A DNA stretch of 12,273 bases, taken from assembly GCA_017652345.1 (NCBI GenBank), contig JAGCBE010000489.1, forward strand, positions 1 to 12,273, written 5' to 3'. Source of the DNA: Methanobrevibacter sp. (GTDB lineage Archaea > Methanobacteriota > Methanobacteria > Methanobacteriales > Methanobacteriaceae). The translations under genes were made by a program, and so were the position numbers. Positions 1-6,147 of this stretch are shown here, one piece after another; position 1 is the stretch's first letter, and the number at the start of each line of letters is the position of its first letter. Under the pieces are notes generated by a model. It saw nothing but the letters and a program-made list of their open reading frames with translations, made no database searches and was not told the origin of the DNA.

Positions 1-191
1 GCGGTCCCCCCCTTGCCCTTTACCTTTGCAAATTAAATGATGTAAAGAAAAGTTTACACAACAAATTGTTGAGTGTGTCAACCTGTAGTTGCATCATGTT
101 GCGACATCATGATGGTGGTGTGGTGGTGTGTAGTGTAGGTTAAAACATCAATGAATAAAATTTTATTATTCAGTAAACGATTGTTTAGTAA
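1..191. other. non-coding, structured left-end region
   Basis: The region has no supportable gene. It holds perfect short dyads at 41-58 (TGTAAA/TTTACA), 59-71 (CAACAA/TTGTTG), 68-82 (GTTGA/TCAAC) and 92-114 (CATCATG/CATGATG, with a nested ATGT/ACAT pair). A tract free of G on the minus strand, rich in C and A, lies at about 111-141, and the outer 35 bases are GC-rich with seven C in a row (5-11). On the minus strand a TTGACA (81-76) has a TGTAAA 17 bases downstream, a weak promoter match pointing off the left edge. The density of dyads and the GC shift suggest a functional end region, such as a packaging RNA, replication end or termination zone. Confidence 0.5.
152..189 (-). other. weak hairpins after the ATPase stop codon
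   Basis: Two small dyads follow the ATPase gene. AGTAAAC/GTTTAGT (172-189, one mismatch, loop GATT) is followed by TGAATAA/TTATTCA (152-172, perfect, 7-base loop), which contains the 14-base palindrome AATAAAATTTTATT. They are almost pure A/T and no clean U-tract follows, so termination here would be weak. They may instead mark the 3' end of the early messenger together with the CA-rich tract next to them. Confidence 0.35.
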
Positions 192-1313
192 CTAATATTC
201 AATAGGTGTTTTTTTACACCATAAAATGTAATTTCTCATTATTTCACCAATTTCATTTGATTGATAAAAGACTTTTTCATTTTTATAAAACCATAATATT
301 ATTTCTTCAACATGATTAGTTGCTTTTATGATTCTTCTTTTATAATTAGGTTTAGAATTATGTTCTGTTGAATATACAATATTTGTATTATCTTCTTTAA
401 TAGGTGATGATTTTCTGTGAACGAATGTAAATGCAAGATCATCTAATCTGACAATATCGCATTGTAAAATATCATTATCCCATATAACATAATATTTATA
501 TATTATGTCTTTAGGTTTATATTTCATGTCTTTTGTTAAATGTGGATATATGTCAATTTCCCATATGCCACCATCACCACGTATCATGCTCAATTTTGGA
601 TTATCAAATGCAAAGTAAACATTTGATTCTTTATTTTTTGATGGAAGAACTGAAAATTCCACTGCAACTTTTAATCCTGAATCACCATATGTATATATTT
701 CAGTTGCACCAACTTGCATGTTTTTAACATTAGTTAATCCCATTTCATTGAAGTATGGTGTATATTTATTGATTGTATTACCTGCCATAAAGATTTTTAC
801 ATCATTTCTTAAACGTATTATCGTGGATAATGTGTTTTCAAAAATCATAAATTCATCTGTTAAATAATTATCACGTGATAAAAATTCTTCAAAGAAGATG
901 TTTTTCACTTTAGGATATGATGTTGATTTATCATGTTCTTCAGATGTCAATGAAATAGCATATGCGAATGGAACATCTGATATGATTGTATTTTTTGGAT
1001 TCTTTGGATCTAATTTCCTGAAATACCATTTTCTTGCATAATAATAAACATCATTCCATTCACCATGTGATAATTTTTCAATGACTTTATTATTTATTAA
1101 TGCATTAAATATCTGACTACCACGTGAATATTTAATATCTTCATCAAATCTTCTAATATATACAAATTCATGTCCATATTTAAAATAATCTTCTAAACAA
1201 TGATTTAGAATTGAATATGTTTTACCATTTGAACGTTCACCAATGACAATATAGTAGTGTGCATCAGGAACTCTATTTATTAACGTTTTCACATCATAAT
1301 ATTTAGTTGCCAT
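192..1313 (-). CDS. DNA packaging (encapsidation) ATPase, phi29 gp16-like
   Basis: A 373-residue ATPase of the FtsK/HerA-like packaging motor family (phi29 gp16, 332 aa) that pumps phage DNA through the portal. Walker A is GERSNGKT (residues 25-32, K31). The preceding strand is HYYIVI. Walker B is KNIFFEEF (137-144), with E142/E143 as the metal-binding and catalytic acids. AGNTIN (177-182) fits a polar sensor motif. The Arg-rich YIRRF (52-56) is a conserved spot after the first helix. The C-terminal region (from about 230) is the part that in gp16 contacts DNA and packaging RNA. The start is fixed by a TAATG overlap with the polymerase stop and a GAAAGGAT ribosome site somewhat far upstream (about 13 bases). 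Unlike phi29, where it is a late gene, it is co-transcribed here with the polymerase. Confidence 0.92.
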   Translation of the reverse strand: MATKYYDVKTLINRVPDAHYYIVIGERSNGKTYSILNHCLEDYFKYGHEFVYIRRFDEDIKYSRGSQIFNALINNKVIEKLSHGEWNDVYYYARKWYFRKLDPKNPKNTIISDVPFAYAISLTSEEHDKSTSYPKVKNIFFEEFLSRDNYLTDEFMIFENTLSTIIRLRNDVKIFMAGNTINKYTPYFNEMGLTNVKNMQVGATEIYTYGDSGLKVAVEFSVLPSKNKESNVYFAFDNPKLSMIRGDGGIWEIDIYPHLTKDMKYKPKDIIYKYYVIWDNDILQCDIVRLDDLAFTFVHRKSSPIKEDNTNIVYSTEHNSKPNYKRRIIKATNHVEEIILWFYKNEKVFYQSNEIGEIMRNYILWCKKTPIEY

Positions 1314-3478
1314 TAATTGAATTCAATCCTTTCTATTTCAAATAATAAATCAATATATTCACTTGATAACGATAAAGTATAGTCTGTTTCTTCCATATGT
1401 ATGCATGAATCAATTTGATATTCATAATATGATCCTAAATAATCTTTTATAATTCCTTTTCTTTCTTCATCTATGTATGTATGTGTATTTTTTCCTGTTC
1501 CAATATATATTATATCATCAATGGTATATGTTGCAGGTATATACATTTCATTTTTAAAGTATTTAAAAGGATTTTTATTTGTTCTTAATAAATAATTCAA
1601 AGTTGTTTGTTTGTTTAATCCTGATATGGTAATTTCATATTTTTCACCACGTTTAACAATATAACGTTTAGCACCTAATGTTTTAAAATCACATGTATAT
1701 TCATATTCCCATAATCCAATTATTTTTGTTTCACCATTAATTGTTTTTGGTGATATTAAATCAAATGATAAATTATAATGATTTAACATCTTTTTTAGTT
1801 TTTCAATTAAGTTATTGTTGTAATCAATAAAATATTGTTTATGTTTATCATTATTAATGATTTTTAATGAATCAGTATCTGAATAACAATAATCATTTCC
1901 AATTGTTAGTATTCCATTCCATAAATTAGCACGTGCATATGCAGTCACCCATATTCCCCATTGATATGCTAAAAATCTTTGTTTAGAATCATTATATTTT
2001 TTAATATCTGATTCATAATCTTTTTCTGATCTTGTTTCTTTCCAAGAATTAGTTTTATAAGAAAATTCTATTTCTTCCCTGCATATATCAGTTACACACA
2101 TGCCATAACATGAATTTAATAATTCTTTTGAATGTAAATATTCAACTTCTTTTCCTTTTACATCTTTTAATTCAGTTTTCTTTTGATATAGATTTATGAT
2201 TGCTAATATAAATTCTTTAGGAAGATAATCACGTTTATAGATTCTGAAGTTTTTAATTTTAAGATGTTGCCAAGAATATGTTTTTTCAATAATTTTAAAA
2301 TCTTGTTCAGTTAACGTTATTGATATTTCATCTGCACTAATTAATCTTCCATTATCAATTTTTGAATTAATGCATGTGTAACAATGAGATTGTGATATAT
2401 AATGTTCAAACCATATTTTAGATTCAATGTTTGTAAATGTAGCATCAAATAAGCAACAATATGCATTTATGTATTTATAAAATTGTTCTTTGGATTTAAC
2501 AGAAACAAGTTTTCCATTAGTCATAGGATATTTTTCAGATAACATAACTGCAGGATATGAAGATGTAAAATCATAACTTGAAACATCTTTTTGAATTTTA
2601 CCAACAATTAAAGGATTAGCATGTGTGAATCCACCACTAAATGCACGTTTAAGTTGTTTATATTCATTTATACTTTGGATTGTTAAATTATGAATGAAAT
2701 AATGATATTTTAAAAATGATCTAACTGAATTTTTATGACTTCCACCACCACCATATAAACACATGTTTCTGCAATATTTTCTGACTTCACCTGTCTTTGT
2801 TAAAGGTATTTTAGTAATATCATTTTTATGTGCTTCAATTTGTTCCATTATGTAAGACATAACGATTAAACCATCATTTAATACATATTTTATTTCACCA
2901 TCTTCTAAACGTGTCATAGGTGTTCTAATTTTTCTATAATCTAAATCACCAACCATTTTATTAACTTTATATGTAGTAAGATGTTCACCGATTTTTTCAA
3001 GTGAATATCCTGATAATAAATAAGAACATCTAAATTCTATTCCATCAAATGTAACTGCCTTAACAGGTGTTCTATTTCTTAAAGCAAAGACTGAAATCCA
3101 TTGAAACCATTTCATGAAAAATTGAAATTCATATGATAAATTATGAACATAGAAAATCAATCTTTTATCTTTAGATAACGTAAAAGTATCTATAATAAAA
3201 GATATTAAATTTAATAAATCATCTTTTGTTCTACCTAAATAAGAATGACCATTTATTCCAAGTGTAAAACAATATAACAATCCTACTTTTTCATTTTTGG
3301 TGTCATAAAATGAAGAAACTTCAATGTCAATTGCACATGGTAAATTTACATATGAAATTCCTTTATTTGTTTTTATTGTTTTATATTTAAGTGTAGATAT
3401 ATATTTTTTGAAATCAGATAATTTATCAAATTGATTTATTAATTCAAATTTGTCATAAATCAAATTCTTCTGTTTCAT
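1313..3478 (-). CDS. protein-primed family B DNA polymerase
   Basis: A 721-residue protein-primed DNA polymerase, longer than phi29 (572 aa). The proofreading domain has ExoI AIDIEVSSF (D51, E53), ExoII HNLSYEF (N113, with E117 where phi29 has Asp) and ExoIII YVLND (Y198, D202). The linker has FSGG (280-283), matching the YxGG motif. The polymerase domain has motif A DFTSSYP (D303, Y308), motif B KELLNSCYG (K451, N455, Y458), motif C YSDTDS (D534, D536) and KRY (604-606, the KxY motif). The A-B and B-C intervals are long enough to hold TPR1 and TPR2, used for terminal protein binding and strand displacement. The C-terminal part after motif C is about 70 residues longer than in phi29. The start at 3478 is the only ATG before ExoI. 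It is coupled to the terminal protein by overlap and to the ATPase by TAATG. Confidence 0.97.
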   Translation of the reverse strand: MKQKNLIYDKFELINQFDKLSDFKKYISTLKYKTIKTNKGISYVNLPCAIDIEVSSFYDTKNEKVGLLYCFTLGINGHSYLGRTKDDLLNLISFIIDTFTLSKDKRLIFYVHNLSYEFQFFMKWFQWISVFALRNRTPVKAVTFDGIEFRCSYLLSGYSLEKIGEHLTTYKVNKMVGDLDYRKIRTPMTRLEDGEIKYVLNDGLIVMSYIMEQIEAHKNDITKIPLTKTGEVRKYCRNMCLYGGGGSHKNSVRSFLKYHYFIHNLTIQSINEYKQLKRAFSGGFTHANPLIVGKIQKDVSSYDFTSSYPAVMLSEKYPMTNGKLVSVKSKEQFYKYINAYCCLFDATFTNIESKIWFEHYISQSHCYTCINSKIDNGRLISADEISITLTEQDFKIIEKTYSWQHLKIKNFRIYKRDYLPKEFILAIINLYQKKTELKDVKGKEVEYLHSKELLNSCYGMCVTDICREEIEFSYKTNSWKETRSEKDYESDIKKYNDSKQRFLAYQWGIWVTAYARANLWNGILTIGNDYCYSDTDSLKIINNDKHKQYFIDYNNNLIEKLKKMLNHYNLSFDLISPKTINGETKIIGLWEYEYTCDFKTLGAKRYIVKRGEKYEITISGLNKQTTLNYLLRTNKNPFKYFKNEMYIPATYTIDDIIYIGTGKNTHTYIDEERKGIIKDYLGSYYEYQIDSCIHMEETDYTLSLSSEYIDLLFEIERIEFN

Positions 3479-4061
3479 CTAATTCATCTTCTTCATATAA
3501 TTCTTCTAATGCATTTTCTAATTTTTTAGTTAAATCTTCATCAGATATATCAGGATCTTCAATTAATATTTCTGCAATTGTATTTCTTGCTTGAAGTGAT
3601 CCTTTAGATCCACGATAAGATGATGCAATACCATCAGATTGTGCCTTATGTAATAAATTGAATAATTTATTTACATTAACTTTTTTTTCTAATTCACGTG
3701 TTGAAATACCAATTTCTTTTGCTATTCTACGTAATGTTCTTTTTTTGAATTTCTTATAACCACGTATTGTAGATGTTTCAGATGTTAAAAAACTTCTTGC
3801 ACGTGCAAATTCTTGTCTTAATTTATTAACACGTTGTTGTTTAGAAATGTTTGCAGGTAATTTAGTTGAAAACGTTTTATCATCACCTAAAGATTGAATA
3901 GCAGGTGAATTAATATCATGACCTTGTAATCTTCTGATTCTTTTATTACCTGCACTAACTAAACGAGATGTAATTGCACGTAATTCAGATTCATTTAGTT
4001 TATTAAAAGAATTTAGATCTATATTCATTATTTCTTCTATTGATAATCCTTTAACATTCAT
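3453..4061 (-). CDS. DNA terminal protein (replication primer protein)
   Basis: A 202-residue protein directly upstream of and overlapping the polymerase, the standard place of the terminal protein in phi29-like phages (266 aa in phi29). It provides a Ser, Thr or Tyr hydroxyl on which the polymerase starts the new strand, and stays bound to the DNA 5' end. The N-terminal part includes LNESELRAITSRLVSAGNKR (22-41) and a basic patch. Residues 78-115 are very rich in Arg and Lys and should contact DNA, and helices follow. A loop at 142-155 (SDGIASSYRGSKGS) is the best priming-loop candidate. The C-terminus is strongly acidic (185-202). The priming residue cannot be named from one sequence. The ribosome site is good (GAAAGGACAATATTATG). 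The stop lies 26 bases inside the polymerase gene. Confidence 0.78.
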   Translation of the reverse strand: MNVKGLSIEEIMNIDLNSFNKLNESELRAITSRLVSAGNKRIRRLQGHDINSPAIQSLGDDKTFSTKLPANISKQQRVNKLRQEFARARSFLTSETSTIRGYKKFKKRTLRRIAKEIGISTRELEKKVNVNKLFNLLHKAQSDGIASSYRGSKGSLQARNTIAEILIEDPDISDEDLTKKLENALEELYEEDELDETEEFDL

Positions 4062-4077
4062 AATATTGTCCTTTCTT

Positions 4078-4119
4078 GATAAAATAGGTGGATAATATGA
4101 TTAAACATTACCCACCTAT
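4078..4119 (-). terminator. intrinsic terminator / attenuator between SSB and terminal protein genes
   Basis: A 13-base-pair stem (4119-4107 with 4096-4084, AUAGGUGGGUAAU against AUUAUCCACCUAU) with a 10-base loop is followed by UUUAUC in the minus transcript. All pairs form on this strand, one being G-U; plus-strand RNA would have an A/C mismatch there. The U-tract is short, so leaky termination is expected, letting some transcripts reach the terminal protein, polymerase and ATPase genes, which show no promoter of their own. Confidence 0.7.
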
Positions 4120-4127
4120 AAAGATAA

Positions 4128-4484
4128 TTAAATATCTGCTTCTTCAGTATCTTCTTCAATACCAATAAATCTGCATGTGTTTTTACGTGCTTTTAATGGT
4201 GTTAAAGAATCAAAGTTTTTGATGTAAACAAATGGATAATCATCTTCACCTTTCGCATTTGTTTTAATTTCGTAAACAAATGGAACATTAACATCTTCAC
4301 CTTTTAATTCAAAGATTCCACCTTTGAAATCAACAGGTAATTTTTTGTCTGCTTCTTTTGAGAACAAAACTTTTAAACCTTTTTGTTGTTCACCTTTTTC
4401 TTCTTCACCTTTTACAATGATCATTACAGGTGTGAAATAAGATGGAAATGTTGTTTTTTTAGATTTTAATACTTTAATTTTCAT
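4128..4484 (-). CDS. putative single-stranded DNA-binding protein (phi29 gp5-like)
   Basis: A 118-residue protein close in length to phi29 gp5 (124 aa), the SSB that coats displaced strands during protein-primed replication. The sequence is beta-rich with a basic N-terminus (MKIKVLKSKKTTF), several aromatic residues suited to stacking on bases (FPSYFTPV, PFVYEI, YPFVYIKNF) and an acidic tail (IEEDTEEADI), as in many SSBs. The main support is the match of size, tail and position right before terminal protein and polymerase; there is no unmistakable motif. The ribosome site is a perfect AAAGGAG. A hairpin terminator follows the stop codon, which would keep SSB output above that of the downstream replication enzymes. 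Confidence 0.65.
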   Translation of the reverse strand: MKIKVLKSKKTTFPSYFTPVMIIVKGEEEKGEQQKGLKVLFSKEADKKLPVDFKGGIFELKGEDVNVPFVYEIKTNAKGEDDYPFVYIKNFDSLTPLKARKNTCRFIGIEEDTEEADI

Positions 4485-4501
4485 ATTATTCTCCTTTCGT
4501 A

Positions 4502-4669
4502 TTAATATCTGTTTCTATTTTCACATATAGCAACTATACGTTTAATAGCATTGTAGTAGCATCTTGTAATAGTTAATCTTCTACCATCACGAGATTCTAA
4601 TGCTTCTTCTAATAATTCAACTGATTCTTGTAAATCTTTTTCTAATTCTTTTTGTAATGGATATTTCAT
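4502..4669 (-). CDS. 55 aa helical early protein of unknown function
   Basis: A 55-residue ORF starting MKYPLQKELEKDLQESVELL and ending CENRNRY. The first half is a strongly amphipathic, acidic helix with Leu/Glu spacing compatible with a coiled coil. The second half (RDGRRLTITRCYYNAIKRIV) is basic and may bind nucleic acid. Coding status is supported by one of the best ribosome sites in the window (GAAAGGGGGAG, 6 bases before ATG), a TAATG overlap with the upstream gene, and its fit between that gene and the SSB ribosome site. It directly precedes the SSB gene. No family recognised; a small dimeric DNA-binding or replication accessory protein is one guess. Confidence 0.72.
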   Translation of the reverse strand: MKYPLQKELEKDLQESVELLEEALESRDGRRLTITRCYYNAIKRIVAICENRNRY

Positions 4670-4974
4670 TAAGCACTCCCCCTTTCATGAACTTTTACTA
4701 AAGCATGAAATTTATCAACTTTATTTTTATAAGCATCTGTTTTAATAAAAGATAAATATTTTTGTTCTGCAACTTCATGAAACATTGCTTCCAAATTTTT
4801 TAATGCAACTGATGAACAAATTGCTAAACCTGATTGAATATCAACTAATACATAATAACTTTTACCATATGATGTTCTTTTATAGTAAAATGCATTTGCA
4901 TAATTGACTTTTTTTCCATTAACAGATTCAATAATAAATCCATCAGGTGAATTGACTAATATATAATAATTCAT
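4669..4974 (-). CDS. small early protein of unknown function (101 aa)
   Basis: A 101-residue protein. The N-terminal part (MNYYILVNSPDGFIIESVNG and on to about residue 60) is rich in Tyr/Val/Ile and looks like a beta sheet. The C-terminal part (SVALKNLEAMFHEVAEQKYL and following) is helical and basic. It has a strong ribosome site (GAAAGGGG, 7 bases upstream). It ends TAATG with the next ORF, and its C-terminus HERGSA is dictated by the next gene's Shine-Dalgarno. No family recognised. Its place just before the replication genes makes a role in replication or host takeover possible, but that is only context. Confidence 0.75.
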   Translation of the reverse strand: MNYYILVNSPDGFIIESVNGKKVNYANAFYYKRTSYGKSYYVLVDIQSGLAICSSVALKNLEAMFHEVAEQKYLSFIKTDAYKNKVDKFHALVKVHERGSA

Positions 4975-5169
4975 TTATTTACCCCTTTCATTTATTATTC
5001 TTAAATATTCTTCCATAAATGTTTTTATTGCTATATGAAAAGATATTTCCCTATTATTTCTTGAATCATTTTTACTTTTAAGAATACTGATCATACATTT
5101 TTCGTTTTCAATAATTCCTAAAGGTGTAAAACCATTTACACATATCAAATCATATCTATAAGATTTCAT
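4975..5169 (-). CDS. small early protein of unknown function (64 aa)
   Basis: A 64-residue protein starting MKSYRYDLICVNGFTPLGII and ending EEYLRIINERGK. The first half looks like a short beta hairpin and the second like an amphipathic helix. It has a good ribosome site (GGAAAGGAC, 7 bases before ATG) and overlaps the previous gene by ATGA. Its last codons (GAA AGG GGT AAA) double as the Shine-Dalgarno of the next gene, whose ATG directly abuts the TAA stop. No family is recognised. Confidence 0.72.
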   Translation of the reverse strand: MKSYRYDLICVNGFTPLGIIENEKCMISILKSKNDSRNNREISFHIAIKTFMEEYLRIINERGK

Positions 5170-5414
5170 AAATAATGTCCTTTCCCATCATATTGAAGTA
5201 TCTTTTTATTATCAATATAAACTGCTTTATTAGTGATAACTATGTTCTTTTCAACACAATAATTTTGTAAATATTTATACGGAACACCCAATATTAAAAC
5301 TTCATCAACTTTAGATTTAGTTTTACCATGCATTCCACGTGTTACATTAGGTAATGAATATAAGAAATATGCACCACCATCTGTAAATGAAATTTGTTTT
5401 AATTCTGTATCCAT
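5166..5414 (-). CDS. small early protein of unknown function (82 aa)
   Basis: An 82-residue protein starting MDTELKQISFTDGGAYFLYS. The frame is open further upstream to 5495, but the start at 5414 is chosen because GAAAGGAAATT lies directly before it. The longer version would also overlap the preceding gene by about 70 bases in another frame. The sequence is beta-rich with many Tyr, Lys and Val residues (VDEVLILGVPYKYLQNYC in the middle, ending GKGHYL). No motif is recognised. It ends in an ATGA overlap with the next gene. Function unknown; coding status is well supported by ribosome site and packing. Confidence 0.75.
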   Translation of the reverse strand: MDTELKQISFTDGGAYFLYSLPNVTRGMHGKTKSKVDEVLILGVPYKYLQNYCVEKNIVITNKAVYIDNKKILQYDGKGHYL

Positions 5415-5424
5415 AATTTCCTTT

Positions 5425-5625
5425 CTACCAATCTTTAAGTTTAAATCTTTTTGATAAATATTCATTATCTTCTTCATGATCACAACGCCAACCATTGATG
5501 ATATGTCCTTTTCTTCTCATACCATACATGAATCTTAATGCTTTAATGCGACAATTAAAACATTTTTCTTCAACCATATATTTATTTAGAATTCTATTAA
5601 TAAAAATAACTTCAACAATAATCAT
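5425..5625 (-). CDS. small early protein with a possible zinc-binding CxxC...CxH pattern (66 aa)
   Basis: A 66-residue basic protein. Residues 22-25 are CFNC, and a later CDH (48-50) completes a CxxC-x(22)-CxH pattern that could hold a zinc ion, as in small zinc-ribbon regulators. Between them is an Arg/Lys-rich segment suited to nucleic-acid contact. The start at 5625 forms an ATGA overlap with the upstream stop and lacks a Shine-Dalgarno, so coupled re-initiation is likely. A later Met (residue 17, 5577) also has no ribosome site. The stop TAG is merged with the ribosome site of the next gene. No family is recognised, and zinc binding is inferred only from spacing. Confidence 0.65.
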   Translation of the reverse strand: MIIVEVIFINRILNKYMVEEKCFNCRIKALRFMYGMRRKGHIINGWRCDHEEDNEYLSKRFKLKDW

Positions 5626-5852
5626 AATTCAAAAATAACATCAACATCTTTCATGGAAATATCAAAAAGATATTTAACTTCACCATTAATTGTTGTATAA
5701 ACTCTTAACGAATCCATACATACATATGACCTTAATGTTGATCTAATAAAAGTTATACATGAATATTCATGAATTTCCACGTTAGAATCTAATTCTTTAA
5801 AATTTTTAATATATTCTTTAGTAAAAACACTATTTTGTAATTCAATATACAT
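5622..5852 (-). CDS. small early protein of unknown function (76 aa)
   Basis: A 76-residue acidic protein (MYIELQNSVFTKEYIKNF at the N-terminus, ending DVDVIFEL). It has alternating hydrophobic and polar residues suggesting a small alpha/beta fold, and two cysteines (near residues 32 and 45). There is no membrane segment or known motif. The ribosome site AGGGGAT overlaps the previous stop codon, and the gene ends in an ATGA overlap with the next one, so it is firmly part of the early operon. Position behind the early promoter is where phages keep host-takeover and counter-defence genes, but nothing in the sequence assigns such a role. Confidence 0.75.
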   Translation of the reverse strand: MYIELQNSVFTKEYIKNFKELDSNVEIHEYSCITFIRSTLRSYVCMDSLRVYTTINGEVKYLFDISMKDVDVIFEL

Positions 5853-5863
5853 ATTAATATCCC

Positions 5864-5974
5864 CTATTCATGCCATACACGAACATGATTATCGCATATA
5901 CTAACATGTCTAATTTCTTTAACATAACCATCATAATAATCAACAACATCATTCATTTCGTAAATGTTTAACAT
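5864..5974 (-). CDS. 36 aa ORF of unknown function, probable second half of the broken first early gene
   Basis: A 36-residue frame beginning MLNIYEMNDVVDYYDGYV and ending NHVRVWHE. It is open upstream to 6010 and overlaps the end of the preceding ORF in the +1 frame. Its codons and residue mix (Val/Tyr/Asp-rich, with Trp and His) look coding. No Shine-Dalgarno precedes its ATG, which favours it being the C-terminal part of the gene that starts at 6065, or being translated by coupling. Its stop codon TAG is merged into the ribosome site TAGGGGAT of the next gene. That shows this frame is the one in register with the operon layout. Function unknown. Confidence 0.45.
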   Translation of the reverse strand: MLNIYEMNDVVDYYDGYVKEIRHVSICDNHVRVWHE

Positions 5975-6065
5975 TGCTTGTTTTTGAGTTTTTTCGATTG
6001 ATAAAGTAAATCAATTCGATTTCATCATTGTTTTCTAATAATTTGAAAAAATTTTCTTTTGTCAT
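5949..6065 (-). CDS. first early ORF, 38 aa, unknown function, possibly frameshifted
   Basis: A 38-residue reading frame starting MTKENFFKLLENNDEIEL, the first ATG after the early promoter. The first 18 residues look like a normal amphipathic, acidic N-terminus. After that the frame becomes an Asn/Lys-rich stretch ending SNVKHLRNE, which reads like out-of-frame sequence. The next frame (+1) opens at 6010 and gives a sensible continuation with its own 36-residue ORF (5974-5864). I suspect that the two are one gene of about 67 residues, broken by a single-base indel near 6013. The ribosome site is weak (GAAG 11 bases upstream). No known family is recognised. Confidence 0.45.
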   Translation of the reverse strand: MTKENFFKLLENNDEIELIYFINRKNSKTSNVKHLRNE

Positions 6066-6082
6066 AATTTTATTCTTCTTTC

Positions 6083-6095
6083 TGTCCTTTGGACA
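6083..6095 (-). promoter_or_regulatory. perfect dyad at the predicted early transcription start
   Basis: TGTCC-AAA-GGACA is a perfect inverted repeat that begins at the predicted first base of the early transcript. As RNA it would be a 5'-terminal stem-loop protecting the messenger. As DNA it could be a small operator overlapping +1. Part of its right arm (AAAGGA) is the best Shine-Dalgarno-like sequence near the first small gene, but at 19 bases from that ATG it is too distant to serve well. Confidence 0.5.
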
Positions 6096-6100
6096 TCTTA

Positions 6101-6129
6101 AATATAGCAGTGTTTAAATGTATTGTCAA
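6101..6129 (-). promoter_or_regulatory. early promoter (sigma-A type, TTGACA-17-TATATT)
   Basis: On the minus strand a perfect -35 box TTGACA (6129-6124) is followed by exactly 17 bases and a -10 box TATATT (6106-6101, five of six consensus bases). Initiation is expected near 6096-6094. It lies between the late terminator and the small early genes, and should drive the whole early operon through SSB, terminal protein, polymerase and ATPase. It needs only host RNA polymerase, as expected for a gene set used immediately after infection. It is the clearest promoter in the window. Confidence 0.9.
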
Positions 6130-6147
6130 CAACTTTTTAAAAACTTT

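Noticed and set aside
20..97. Minus-strand ORF of 25 residues in the left-end region
   Set aside because: No Shine-Dalgarno, unlike codon use (CTA, CAG, CTC) and too short to support. It overlaps the dyads that look structural.
205..220. GGTGT/ACACC hairpin at the 3' end of the ATPase gene
   Set aside because: It is only five pairs around an A/T loop, is coding, and has no U-tract on the minus transcript. It may be chance.
533..727. Plus-strand ORF of 64 residues inside the ATPase gene
   Set aside because: It is the shadow of a well-supported gene on the other strand, has a His/Leu-rich composition from reversed codons, and no ribosome site.
5415..5495. Longer N-terminus for the 82 aa early protein from the ATG at 5495
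   Set aside because: It would overlap the previous gene by about 70 bases; the ATG at 5414 has a strong GAAAGG ribosome site at the right distance.
5989..5997. A AAA AAC slippery heptamer in the first early ORF
   Set aside because: A -1 shift there reaches a stop after six codons, and the good downstream frame is +1, so programmed -1 frameshifting does not fit.
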